64,000 nucleotides of DNA from JAVKMO01 sp031539345 (GCA_031539345.1 JAVKMO010000017.1:62001-126000), one strand, 5' to 3'. Positions 28,126 through 36,784 are shown, numbered from the stretch's first letter. Program-made: numbers and translations. The notes: generated by a model from the letters alone, not told the origin.

Positions 28126-29128
28126 AACAAATACTATGGAACTAAGAAATCAAAATGCATTGCACCTCATCAATAAAAATCAAAAAGGATTAGAAATTGG
28201 GCCATTACATCAGCCAATTGCTCCTAAGCGAGAAGGGTACGATATTAAAATTTTGGATCATTGCTCTGCTAAGGAGTTGATGAAAAAATATACTGGGCAT
28301 GGGTTTGATGTAAAGTGTATTGAAGACGTCGATTATATTTGGAAAGGCGAATCTTATAGAAATACGATTGGGGAGGGTCTTTTTTTTGATTACATCATTG
28401 CATCACATGTAATTGAACACACCCCAGACTTGATCGGCTTTTTGAAAAATTGTGAAGATGTTTTAAATCACAACGGTATCATTTCCTTAGTCATTCCCGA
28501 CAAAATGTGTTGTTTTGATTATTTTAGACCCATTACAGGTATTGCAAAAATTATCGACGCCCATTACAATAAAAATACGCTTCATTCTATCGGCACAATG
28601 AGTGAATATTTTTTAAATGTAGTCAATACAAACAACCACATCGCTTGGGACAAAAACACAACAGAATTTAATTTTAATTTTGTCCATCATTTAGGGGACG
28701 TTAAAAATGCGAAAGACGTTTATGAACAAAAGCAATATGTAGATTTTCATTCATGGGTCTTCACGCCACATTCTTTTCGTTTGTTGATTCACGACCTCAA
28801 TGCACTCGGATATATTTCATTTTGCGAAGTTGCATTTTTTGAAACTAACGGATGCGAATTTTATTTAACTCTGCAAAAAAATGCCCCATTAACCGATTTC
28901 AATCGATTGGATATTTTAAAAAAAATCGGTGAAGAGAGTCAATCCATCAAGTTGCCAGCAAAGTCGTTGAAGCACCAAATATTTGCAAAAGAGGCTTTAG
29001 TAAAAATTATCAAAACTCGATTGCAAGAAAAATTAGTGCATGAAAAATGGGCAAAGTACCCCAAGCTTATACGATATTTTATTTATGCGTTGAAGTTGGT
29101 TAAGTTGGGGTTAAAGAAGGTGCTTTGA
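28118..29128 (+). CDS. SAM-dependent methyltransferase with shared C-terminal tail
   Basis: Class I methyltransferase-like protein: motif I reads GLEIGPLHQPI, the acidic second strand is IKILDHCS, and the post-motif strand is FDYIIASHVIEHTPDLIGFL, of the type found in polysaccharide-tailoring enzymes. Residues about 297-336 form a basic tail with KLVHEKWAKY and two amphipathic stretches (YFIYALKLVKLGLKKVL), which recurs almost unchanged in the next gene. The tail could be a membrane or partner-binding element. The ATG at 28118 overlaps the previous gene; another in-frame ATG at 28136 (MELRNQ) is equally possible. The substrate is presumably the glycan or its lipid carrier. Confidence 0.8.
   Translation: MNKTNTMELRNQNALHLINKNQKGLEIGPLHQPIAPKREGYDIKILDHCSAKELMKKYTGHGFDVKCIEDVDYIWKGESYRNTIGEGLFFDYIIASHVIEHTPDLIGFLKNCEDVLNHNGIISLVIPDKMCCFDYFRPITGIAKIIDAHYNKNTLHSIGTMSEYFLNVVNTNNHIAWDKNTTEFNFNFVHHLGDVKNAKDVYEQKQYVDFHSWVFTPHSFRLLIHDLNALGYISFCEVAFFETNGCEFYLTLQKNAPLTDFNRLDILKKIGEESQSIKLPAKSLKHQIFAKEALVKIIKTRLQEKLVHEKWAKYPKLIRYFIYALKLVKLGLKKVL
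29028..29058 (+). repeat. 31-bp identical segment, copy 1 (methyltransferase tail)
   Basis: A perfect 31-bp match to 30137-30167, in the same reading frame, encoding the KLVHEKWAKY core of the C-terminal tail. Similarity continues with substitutions to both stop codons. Confidence 0.9.
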
Positions 29129-29233
29129 TTTTATGCCAGTGAAATAAAAATTAGACTCGAACCATTATAGCTAAAAAAGGAAATAGATAAGACTGTCCAT
29201 TATTTATCAACCGTTAATTAAATTTCAGAGAAA

Positions 29234-30238
29234 ATGAAGAAAGATTATAAAATAAATTTGATAGAAAAATTTGAATCCGAGAGCCTAAATAAAGGGTTAA
29301 TATTAGAAGCGTGGGTAGGACATCGGAACTTTGCTTATGATATAGTCTCTTTTTTAGAGCCTGAAAATATTGTAGAATTAGGAACACATCATGGATGTTC
29401 TTTTTTTGCTATGGCACAAGCAATTAAAGATTACAGTTTAAATACTCAGTTAGTAGCCGTGGACACATGGCAAGGAGAAGAACATGCGGGCTTTTATGAC
29501 GAAAGCATATATGAGCAGTTTGTTAAAATCAAAAACACTTATTATCAAAAAAATAATATTGTAATTCATAGAATGCTTTTTGACGAAGCATTAAAAAAGT
29601 ATGAAGATGAATATTTTGACATCATTCATATAGATGGTTTACATACGTATGAAGCAGTAACGTATGATTTTAATACTTGGTTACCCAAATTAAAAAAGAA
29701 TGGCATTGTGTTATTTCACGATGTATATAGTTTGCCACATTTTGGCACAAATAGATTTTGGCAAGAAATAAAAAATGAATATGAATGTCATTTTGAATTT
29801 TTACATTGTTATGGGTTGGGGGTTCTTTTTCCTAAAGGGGACAAATATTATCAAATTTTATTAGAACAAAAATTTAAGCAATTTCAAATTGTATATTCTG
29901 TTCAATATACAGCTTTGCTGACAACGCTTAAAAATCAAGAATTGAACAATAATGTAGAGGTCCAACAAAACCAACTCCATCACATCCAAACGCAGTTAGA
30001 TCAAACGACCAACCAACTCCACCAAACGACAAACCAACTCCACCAAACGACAAACCAACTCCACCAAACCCAGCAATATTTATCTGCTCAATATGAAAAC
30101 AACTCTTTATCCAAAATTGTAAAAAACCGATTGCATAAAAAATTAGTGCATGAAAAATGGGCAAAGTATTCAAAGCCAATGCGATATGGGATTTATGGTT
30201 TGAAATTGCTTAAAATGGGATTGCAGAAAATGGTTTAA
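29234..30238 (+). CDS. Class I methyltransferase with heptad-repeat coiled coil
   Basis: The first 200 residues are a Methyltransf_24-type domain: motif I is IVELGTHHGCSFFAMAQ, the second strand VAVDTWQGEEHAG and the central strand FDIIHIDGLHTYEAVTYDF, with VLFHDV nearby. Residues about 240-290 are Gln/Thr/Leu-rich heptads (TTNQLHQ repeats) predicted to form a coiled coil, encoded by a 21-bp tandem repeat. The last 40 residues repeat the tail of the preceding methyltransferase (KLVHEKWAKY). The coiled coil suggests an oligomer or a tether to the other methyltransferase. It starts 105 bp after that gene. Confidence 0.8.
   Translation: MKKDYKINLIEKFESESLNKGLILEAWVGHRNFAYDIVSFLEPENIVELGTHHGCSFFAMAQAIKDYSLNTQLVAVDTWQGEEHAGFYDESIYEQFVKIKNTYYQKNNIVIHRMLFDEALKKYEDEYFDIIHIDGLHTYEAVTYDFNTWLPKLKKNGIVLFHDVYSLPHFGTNRFWQEIKNEYECHFEFLHCYGLGVLFPKGDKYYQILLEQKFKQFQIVYSVQYTALLTTLKNQELNNNVEVQQNQLHHIQTQLDQTTNQLHQTTNQLHQTTNQLHQTQQYLSAQYENNSLSKIVKNRLHKKLVHEKWAKYSKPMRYGIYGLKLLKMGLQKMV
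30002..30070 (+). repeat. 21-bp in-frame tandem repeat, about 3.3 copies
   Basis: Copies at 30002-30022, 30023-30043 and 30044-30064, with a partial fourth, share the unit CAAACGACAAACCAACTCCAC; copy 1 differs at one base. Each encodes one heptad (QTTNQLH), so copy-number change would lengthen or shorten the coiled coil by whole turns without breaking frame. Confidence 0.9.
30137..30167 (+). repeat. 31-bp identical segment, copy 2 (methyltransferase tail)
   Basis: Perfect match to 29028-29058, in the same reading frame at the 3' end of a methyltransferase with a different catalytic domain. Confidence 0.9.
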
Positions 30239-30339
30239 TTTTGGAAGAACAAAGCAATTTGTTATGCTTACAATTTCATTGTTTTATAGAGCATTAGTGA
30301 TTTTTTCATGAATGCCGACAAACACTAAAAATACCCAAA

Positions 30340-30927
30340 ATGACAATTAAACACATCGACCAATTAGACCTTAAGGGTACTTATACTTATGCCGACTATA
30401 TTACTTGGCAGTTTGACGAAATGGTAGAATTGATTAAAGGAAAAATTATAAGAATGAGTCCTGCACCAAGAATGTCGCACCAGAGGGTATCTAATCAATT
30501 AAGTTTTGGGTTTAATTTGTTTTTTCAAACTAATAAATGCAATGTTTTTGTTGCTCCTTTTGATGTTATTTTACAAAAAACAACTTCTGCCGAAAAAGTC
30601 AATACGGTTGTTCAGCCGGACATTTGTGTAATTTGTGATGAAACAAAACTTCAAGAAACCGGTTGCTTTGGTTCGCCAGATTTAATCATTGAGATACTGT
30701 CTCCGACAACAAAAAAGAAAGACTATAACGAAAAATTTAATTTGTATGAAGAGAATGAAGTCCGTGAATATTGGCTCGTTGACCCGAGCGATAAAACAGC
30801 AGAAATCTATGTTTTAGAAAACAATGAATACGAATTGCACCAAAGAATAAGCAAGGATGCTCCGTTATTTCAAAGTAAAATATTTGACGGCTTAGAAATT
30901 AAATGGGAAAACATTTTTGAGCATTAA
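30340..30927 (+). CDS. Uma2-family (DUF820) putative restriction-endonuclease-fold protein
   Basis: The 195-aa protein has the PD-(D/E)xK nuclease core of Uma2: VQPDICVICD, GSPDLIIEILSPTTKKKDYNEKFNLYE and EYWLVDP. The Asp in PDLI, Glu in IEIL and Lys in KKKD/EKFN correspond to the nuclease catalytic triad, so it looks intact. These proteins are abundant in cyanobacteria and some Bacteroidota, often in repeated copies, and their cellular role is unsettled. It sits just beyond the glycan locus with 100 bp between, and a deleted paralogue follows 7 bp after its stop codon. Confidence 0.85.
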   Translation: MTIKHIDQLDLKGTYTYADYITWQFDEMVELIKGKIIRMSPAPRMSHQRVSNQLSFGFNLFFQTNKCNVFVAPFDVILQKTTSAEKVNTVVQPDICVICDETKLQETGCFGSPDLIIEILSPTTKKKDYNEKFNLYEENEVREYWLVDPSDKTAEIYVLENNEYELHQRISKDAPLFQSKIFDGLEIKWENIFEH

Positions 30928-30934
30928 GATTTTT

Positions 30935-31083
30935 ATGATTACAAATATTAACCAATTAGACCTTAAAGGCAGATATACTTATGCCGACTATATTACTTGG
31001 CGATGTCATTTTACAAACAACAACTTCTGCTGAAAAAAATCAATACCGTTGTGCAGCCAGATATTTGTGTGATTTGTGATGAG
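30935..31083 (+). pseudogene. Deleted second copy of the Uma2 gene
   Basis: The ATG at 30935 starts MITNINQLDLKGRYTYADYI, nearly the same as the intact gene (MTIKHIDQLDLKGTYTYADY). After 'attacttggc' the sequence jumps to the part that in the intact gene lies about 150 bp later (a GATGT(T/C)ATTTTACAAA region), then matches to about 31083 and fades. Only the 5' and a middle segment remain, in shifted frames. It is a decayed tandem duplicate. The 70 bp from here to hemJ hold nothing I recognise. Confidence 0.8.
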
Positions 31084-31156
31084 GAAAATAATCAACACCA
31101 ACTTGTTTTTATTTGCTTGAATAAGATGCCGAAAATGACGTGAGTGCAAAATCGTT

Positions 31157-31681
31157 TTATCCTTTTCTATATCGCTGATACAAACGAATTGCGATCCACA
31201 AAACCATAACCAACAAAAGCAATCCGCACAAACCATACAACATATTCCACGCATTTTTTAATACGGCAATGAGTACAATAGCAAATACAAAAATTGTTGC
31301 CACTTCATTCCACAATCGCAATTGTTGTGGTGTATAAAAAAAGATTTTACGTTGCTGTTGCTTGTAAATGCGATGAAGAGAAAAGTGATACGCGTATAAC
31401 CCAACAAGAAAAATCGCTTTCCACAAAAACCAATCTTGCCAACCAATAACAAGTAAAAGACGAAGCCCTAATAACAACGTTATTATTGCAGAAGGCCAGG
31501 TAATAATTAACCATAAACGTTTGGTCATTAACAAGAGCTGTTGTTGTAAAATTTCTTTTTCTGGACTTTTTTTTTCGTTTGCTTCTGCGACATAAATAAA
31601 TAATCGCACAACGTAAAACAAGCCACTAAACCATGTAATTACAAAAACAAGATGGAACGCTTTTACATATAAATATAACAT
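31157..31681 (-). CDS. hemJ: HemJ-type protoporphyrinogen IX oxidase (UPF0093/CopD-like)
   Basis: Integral membrane protein of 174 aa with four to five helices. The first helix carries the conserved His (MLYLYVKAFHLVFVITWFSG, His10) and 'FYVVRLFIY', and a later loop has KAIFLVGLYAYHFSLHRIYK, the HemJ pattern with its Lys and second His. HemJ oxidises protoporphyrinogen IX to protoporphyrin IX and binds heme. It lies 12 bp downstream of hemH, which uses its product, supporting the call. I chose the ATG at 31681 over a TTG one codon earlier. Confidence 0.85.
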   Translation of the reverse strand: MLYLYVKAFHLVFVITWFSGLFYVVRLFIYVAEANEKKSPEKEILQQQLLLMTKRLWLIITWPSAIITLLLGLRLLLVIGWQDWFLWKAIFLVGLYAYHFSLHRIYKQQQRKIFFYTPQQLRLWNEVATIFVFAIVLIAVLKNAWNMLYGLCGLLLLVMVLWIAIRLYQRYRKG

Positions 31682-31693
31682 CAAAAACCGTTT

Positions 31694-32710
31694 TTATGTA
31701 TTGTTTTCAATGTAATGTTTTAACGTATCGATCCACTCTTCTTGTTCGTTGAGGCAAGGAATTTGAACAAAATATTCTCCGCCATGTTCCAAAAAAGAAT
31801 GTTTTCCTTCCATTGCAATTTCTTCCAAAGTTTCTAAACAATCGCTTACAAAAGCTGGGCAAACAACCGCCAAGCGTTTTACGCCGCGTTGAGGAAGTTC
31901 TTTAAAAGCATAGTCCGTATAGGGTTGTAACCAAGAGTCTCCTTTTAAGCGAGACTGAAACGTGATGCTATATTTGTCTTTTGGTATTTGCAATTTTTCC
32001 GCAAGCAAAGCTGTTGTTTGTTTGATTTGGTGTTGATAGCAAGTTTCGTGAGCCACAGAAGACACGTTGCAACAATCATTTGTTTTTGTGCAATGGTTTT
32101 TTGTTGCATCTGTTTTTCGCAAATGTCGATAAGGAATGCCGTGATAACTGAACAAATAATGGTCAAAGTTTTGTTTTAGATAGGGTTGAATACTTTTTTC
32201 TAATGCGTTTAAATAGTGAGGCTCTTTGTAAAACGGTGCTTGAACAGACAAAAGAATATGCGGAAATTGTTGTTTTAAAATATCTTTTGTTTTTACAATA
32301 ACCGTTTCGCTGCTTGCCAATGCGTAGTGTGGATAGAGCGGAATTAAAAAAATCTTTTCTATTGAAGGGTCTTGTTGTAGCAAATCTTTTATGCCGTCTT
32401 CAATGCTTGGTTTGCCGTAACGCATGCCCAAAGACAAGGGAACAGAAACGAGCGAACGCAATTTTTTTTCTACATTTTTTGATGTTACAACTAAAGGAGA
32501 TCCTTCTTTTGTCCATATTCTTGAATAGGCTTCGGCAGAGCGTTTTGGGCGTGTACGAAGAATAATTCCCCTCACCAAAAAAGCCCGCAACAAATAGGGT
32601 ACGTCAATCACCCTTTCGTCCATCAAAAATTCGTCTAAATAGGTTTTTACATCTGCAACAGAAGTGCTTGCAGGGCTACCTAAATTCACTAATAAAACGC
32701 CTGTTTTCAT
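31694..32710 (-). CDS. hemH: Ferrochelatase
   Basis: Inserts Fe2+ into protoporphyrin IX to make heme. The N-terminus MKTGVLLVNLGSPASTSVAD is the classical ferrochelatase start. The metal-site histidine is in HYLFSYHGIPYRHL, and TFQSRLKGDSWLQPYTD and the late VVCPAFVSDCLETLEEI, with its conserved Glu, complete the active site. The ATG at 32710 gives 338 aa, right for the family; a longer frame from 32764 would add 18 non-conserved residues. Cys residues in the loop KNHCTKTNDCCNV are reminiscent of additional metal ligands, which I cannot interpret further. hemJ follows in the same operon. Confidence 0.95.
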   Translation of the reverse strand: MKTGVLLVNLGSPASTSVADVKTYLDEFLMDERVIDVPYLLRAFLVRGIILRTRPKRSAEAYSRIWTKEGSPLVVTSKNVEKKLRSLVSVPLSLGMRYGKPSIEDGIKDLLQQDPSIEKIFLIPLYPHYALASSETVIVKTKDILKQQFPHILLSVQAPFYKEPHYLNALEKSIQPYLKQNFDHYLFSYHGIPYRHLRKTDATKNHCTKTNDCCNVSSVAHETCYQHQIKQTTALLAEKLQIPKDKYSITFQSRLKGDSWLQPYTDYAFKELPQRGVKRLAVVCPAFVSDCLETLEEIAMEGKHSFLEHGGEYFVQIPCLNEQEEWIDTLKHYIENNT

Positions 32711-32851
32711 ATTAAAAATTGATTGAAAAAAAATTAAAAGCCCTTGCCCCAAAATGCTTCGCAATATTATTTTTTATGTTCACTTCTTTTGCAAAGAATT
32801 TGAACCAAGGCGCCGGTGCTTAAGAAAAAAATGCTTTTTGGAAACAACAAA

Positions 32852-33805
32852 CTAACGCCCAACTTTAAAATTAAAATCTATTGTGCCGAAAGACTCGTCG
32901 TCTTTGGGCTTAAATTTTATTTGTAGCAATTTTTGTTTGATGATATTGATAAACGCAGGATTGATAGTGTTTGTTTTAACGATTCGCACAAAACTTGCAT
33001 CGCCATTTTCATTCACTTTAATTTCAATTTTCACGTTTGCATTCTGCGTAAAATCGGCTTCAAACTTTGGCATATTAGCAATTCCTCTTTCGATTAAATC
33101 AGACGATATATTGATTTGTGTGCCTCCATTTCCGCCATTTCCTTCATAATTATTAGAATTGATATTGCCATTTGGCTTACCCATATCGCCTAATTCTGCC
33201 TTGCCGATGCCTTGAGAAGTAACGCCATTAGAAGTCGCCGCACCGTTGCCGCCATTGTTTTTTGTTCCACCAAAAACAGCTTTGGGAGCAGGAGGCGCAA
33301 TTTGTTTTTCTGGTATTGTTTCGACTTTTTGCACAATGGGTTTAACTTCTGCTTTGGGAAGAAGCTCTTTTTTTGCAAGCGTTTGCGTAAGTGGCTTAGG
33401 CGTAATTAGTTTTGGTGTCGGTTTGGGAATTGGTTTGGAAACTGGTGTATTTTTTTTTACTACTTTCTTTTTTGCAATTGGTTTTACCGCAGGAATTTCT
33501 TTTTCATTTTGAGCTACAGCATCAACTTTGTCTGTTACGTTTTCTGTTTCGCTAATGGGTTCTGGAGGTGCAACTGCACTTTGCGTTGGCGTTTCGTTTA
33601 CTTGACCGCCGTTGCCTTCTTTTAATACAGGAATGTCGCCCGCACTGTTTTCTACATTGCCTAAATTGACTTCTAAAAAATCTCGCATTACAGGCGGCTT
33701 TGTTTGATGCGTTTGCCATTTAAACAAAAACAAAAAAACAAATAGTAACAACAAAGAAACAAGCGTAATGAAACTCGCTTTATTTTGTTCAGAAGACAAT
33801 AACAT
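32852..33805 (-). CDS. TonB-like energy-transducing protein
   Basis: Predicted periplasm-spanning protein that transmits proton-motive force to outer-membrane transporters. One N-terminal transmembrane helix (ASFITLVSLLLLFVFLFLFKW, residues 10-30) is followed by a long Pro/Lys/Val-rich linker (PKPTPKLITPKPL-type), a Gly/Asn-rich stretch (GGNGG, NGNINSNN) and a C-terminal domain of about 85 residues with IEIKVNENGDASFVRIVKTN, the TonB_C/TonB_2-like beta-alpha-beta pattern. The ATG at 33805 gives 317 aa and a proper N-in anchor; a longer frame from 33850 adds a second hydrophobic stretch and is unlikely. No exbB/exbD adjoin it here. It is the divergent partner of metH. Confidence 0.8.
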   Translation of the reverse strand: MLLSSEQNKASFITLVSLLLLFVFLFLFKWQTHQTKPPVMRDFLEVNLGNVENSAGDIPVLKEGNGGQVNETPTQSAVAPPEPISETENVTDKVDAVAQNEKEIPAVKPIAKKKVVKKNTPVSKPIPKPTPKLITPKPLTQTLAKKELLPKAEVKPIVQKVETIPEKQIAPPAPKAVFGGTKNNGGNGAATSNGVTSQGIGKAELGDMGKPNGNINSNNYEGNGGNGGTQINISSDLIERGIANMPKFEADFTQNANVKIEIKVNENGDASFVRIVKTNTINPAFINIIKQKLLQIKFKPKDDESFGTIDFNFKVGR

Positions 33806-34002
33806 GATAAAGAATAAAAAAAACAGATAACACAAAGGTAGAAAATGCACATAAAAAAAATTGTTTTTGTAATCACATAAAAAGTTGAAATTTTAGATTG
33901 AAAGATTTGTGATTGAATAAAACCGGTCATTCAAGTTTTGAAAAGGACTTTTTTTCAATAAACAGTTAAGGATATTTTAATAACGACTTAAAAAAATCAC
34001 TG

Positions 34003-34010
34003 TAACTTTC
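34003..34010 (+). promoter_or_regulatory. Candidate -7 box upstream of metH
   Basis: TAACTTTC departs from TAnnTTTG only at the last base and ends 21 nt before the metH ATG. I looked for S-adenosylmethionine and cobalamin riboswitches in 33806-34031 and saw none. Confidence 0.25.
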
Positions 34011-34031
34011 AAGCCTAAAAATAAAAAGAAA

Positions 34032-36698
34032 ATGACGCAAGAAAAATCACTCCTTGAAAAATATTTTTGTGTAAGTGGCTTAGAGCCATTAATCGCAAGA
34101 CAAGACATTAATTTTATTAACGTTGGAGAAAGAACAAATGTTACCGGTTCAAAAAAATTCGCCAAATTAATTCGTGCAGAGCAATATGAAGAAGCCATTG
34201 CGGTCGCCCGTCAGCAAGTAGAAAATGGGGCTCAAATTTTAGACATCAATATGGATGATGCGTTGTTAGACGGCGAAAGAACGATGACACGATTTGTCAA
34301 TTTGTTACAAGCTGAACCTGATATTGCAAAAATTCCGTTAATGATAGATAGCAGCAAGTTTTCTATTATACAAGCCGGATTAAAATGTGTACAAGGTAAG
34401 TGTGTTGTCAATTCAATTTCTTTAAAAGAAGGCGAAGAAAAATTTATAGAACAAGCAAAAATTTGCAAACGATTTGGGGCTGCTGTTGTTGTAATGGCTT
34501 TTGATGAACAGGGGCAAGCCGACACGTTGCAACGTCGTGTAGATATTTGTGAGCGAGCATATAAAACACTCCTGTCTATTGGCTTTGTTCCGTCTGATAT
34601 TATTTTTGATTTGAACATTTTCGCCATCGCCACAGGCATGGAAGAACACAATAATTATGCGGTAGATTTTATTGAAGCAACGAGACAAATCAAACAAAAA
34701 ATGCCTCAAGTAAAAATTAGTGGTGGTGTGAGCAATTTGTCGTTTTCTTTTAGAGGAAATGACATTGTAAGAGATGCGATGCACAGCATTTTTTTGTATT
34801 ATGCTATTCAGGCAGGTATGGATATGGGCATCGTAAACGCAGGTCAATTGCCCATTTATGATACAATAGAAAAAGAATTGAAACAACTTTGTGAAGACGT
34901 GATTTTAAATAAACACAAAGACGCAACAGACAAACTCATTGTCTTTGCAGAACAACTTCAAAACAAAGACAGAATTGCAGTTGTGGTTACTTTAGAGTGG
35001 CGAAATAAAAACGTAGAAGATAGATTGGCACACGCACTCGTCAATGGCATCACAGACTATATTGATGCTGACACAGAAGAGGCAAGACAAAAATATGCAC
35101 AACCGATAGAAGTCATAGAAGGCCCTTTGATGCAAGGCATGAGCATTGTTGGCGAATTGTTTGGTAGTGGAAAAATGTTTTTGCCACAAGTGGTAAAGAG
35201 CGCACGCGTAATGAAAAAAGCCGTTGCCGTTTTAACGCCATATATAGAATTAGAAAAAACAAAAAAAAGTAATAGCGGCGTAATTGTTATGGCAACAGTA
35301 AAAGGCGACGTTCACGATATTGGCAAAAATATTGTTGGCGTTGTGTTGGGTTGTAATGGCTATAAAATTATTGATATGGGCGTGATGGTGCCAACAAAAA
35401 AAATTATAGAAACCGCTCTACAAGAACAAGCTGACGTGATTGGATTAAGCGGGTTGATAACGCCGTCTTTAGACGAAATGATTAGCGTTGCAGAAGAAAT
35501 GAAAAAAAACAATTTGACCATTCCGCTGTTAATAGGAGGTGCAACAACGTCAAAAACACATACCGCATTAAAGATAAAACCCGCTTATGAACACGGTGTA
35601 ATCCATGTTTTAGATGCGTCAAAAGCGGTTACTGTTGTCAGTCAATTATTGAATACCAAAAATAAGCCGACCTTTATTTCTAATACAAATATTGAATACG
35701 ATAAAATTGCCTATGACTTTAAAAACAAAACATCTTTTAAAGAATATTTGAGTCTTGATGATGCAAGAAAAAATAAAACCCCGATCGATTGGACAACATA
35801 CAAACCCGTTCAACCGAAACAATTAGGCATTCAAATTTTAAAAGAATTACCCTTAGAAGAATTGATTCCATTTATTGACTGGACTCCTTTTTTTATTACG
35901 TGGGAATTGCATGGAAAGTTTCCCAAAATTTTAGAAGACAAGGTTGTCGGCACTGCTGCAACACAATTGTATCAAGATGCACAAGCCATGCTCAAAAGCA
36001 TTGTTGCAGAAAAGTGGTTAGTTGCCAACGGCGTATGCGGCATTTTCAAAGCCAAACAAATTAACGATGACGACGTTTTATTAGAAACAGAAAACAAAAC
36101 GTATGAACTTCAATTTTTGCGACAACAAATAAAAAAAGCACCGGGTCAAGCAAATGTTTGTTTAGCCGATTTTGTTTCTCCGTATAGCGATTATATTGGT
36201 GCTTTTGCGGTTACTTGTGGCATTAACATCGACCAACAAGTAAAAAAATTTGAAGCCCAACACGATGACTATAATTCTATTTTGTTAAAAGCTCTTGCAG
36301 ACCGCTTGGCAGAAGCCTTTGCAGAATATTTACACCACAAAGTGCGGACAGACTTTTGGGGATATAACGATGCAGAACAACTGACAAATGACGAATTAGT
36401 AGCCGAAAAATATGAAGGCATTCGCCCCGCCCCAGGTTATCCAGCTTGCCCCGACCACACAGAAAAGTGGAAACTCTTTGACCTTTTAAATGCACCAGAA
36501 AATGCAGGCATTTCTTTAACAGAATCGTTGGCAATGGTGCCTGGTGCAAGTGTTTCTGGTTGGTATCTTTCTCACCCAGAAAGCAAATATTTTGCTATTG
36601 GAAAAATCGAACACGACCAATTACAAAATTATGCCCAAAGAAAAAAAATGAGTATTCAAGAAGCCACTAAATGGCTGCGTCCTAATCTCAATGATTAA
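34032..36698 (+). CDS. metH: Cobalamin-dependent methionine synthase, pterin/B12/activation part
   Basis: Methylates homocysteine with methyltetrahydrofolate through B12. At 888 aa it lacks the N-terminal homocysteine-binding domain of about 340 residues found in the 1227-aa E. coli enzyme. Domains run: pterin-binding (FINVGERTNVTGSKKF, about 1-310), B12 cap and cobalamin domain with VKGDVHDIGKNIVGVVLGCNG (His428 is the lower-axial ligand), and the SAM-dependent activation domain ending RPAPGYPACPDHTEKWKLF. In Bacteroidota the missing module is usually a separate gene; it is not in this window. metF, which supplies the methyltetrahydrofolate, lies at 44963 on the other strand. Confidence 0.93.
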   Translation: MTQEKSLLEKYFCVSGLEPLIARQDINFINVGERTNVTGSKKFAKLIRAEQYEEAIAVARQQVENGAQILDINMDDALLDGERTMTRFVNLLQAEPDIAKIPLMIDSSKFSIIQAGLKCVQGKCVVNSISLKEGEEKFIEQAKICKRFGAAVVVMAFDEQGQADTLQRRVDICERAYKTLLSIGFVPSDIIFDLNIFAIATGMEEHNNYAVDFIEATRQIKQKMPQVKISGGVSNLSFSFRGNDIVRDAMHSIFLYYAIQAGMDMGIVNAGQLPIYDTIEKELKQLCEDVILNKHKDATDKLIVFAEQLQNKDRIAVVVTLEWRNKNVEDRLAHALVNGITDYIDADTEEARQKYAQPIEVIEGPLMQGMSIVGELFGSGKMFLPQVVKSARVMKKAVAVLTPYIELEKTKKSNSGVIVMATVKGDVHDIGKNIVGVVLGCNGYKIIDMGVMVPTKKIIETALQEQADVIGLSGLITPSLDEMISVAEEMKKNNLTIPLLIGGATTSKTHTALKIKPAYEHGVIHVLDASKAVTVVSQLLNTKNKPTFISNTNIEYDKIAYDFKNKTSFKEYLSLDDARKNKTPIDWTTYKPVQPKQLGIQILKELPLEELIPFIDWTPFFITWELHGKFPKILEDKVVGTAATQLYQDAQAMLKSIVAEKWLVANGVCGIFKAKQINDDDVLLETENKTYELQFLRQQIKKAPGQANVCLADFVSPYSDYIGAFAVTCGINIDQQVKKFEAQHDDYNSILLKALADRLAEAFAEYLHHKVRTDFWGYNDAEQLTNDELVAEKYEGIRPAPGYPACPDHTEKWKLFDLLNAPENAGISLTESLAMVPGASVSGWYLSHPESKYFAIGKIEHDQLQNYAQRKKMSIQEATKWLRPNLND

Positions 36699-36784
36699 CA
36701 TTTTATTATTAAACACAAGCAACAAGTTTTTATAGTTTCGTTTTACTACTATTTTGTAGCAAAAGTTTTTCTTGAATTATTTTT

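Noticed and set aside
30002..30070. CRISPR-like direct repeats
   Set aside because: The 21-bp units are contiguous with no spacers and encode heptads inside a protein.
33806..34031. Possible SAM or cobalamin riboswitch before metH
   Set aside because: I looked for the conserved cores and found none; only a short promoter-like box is present.
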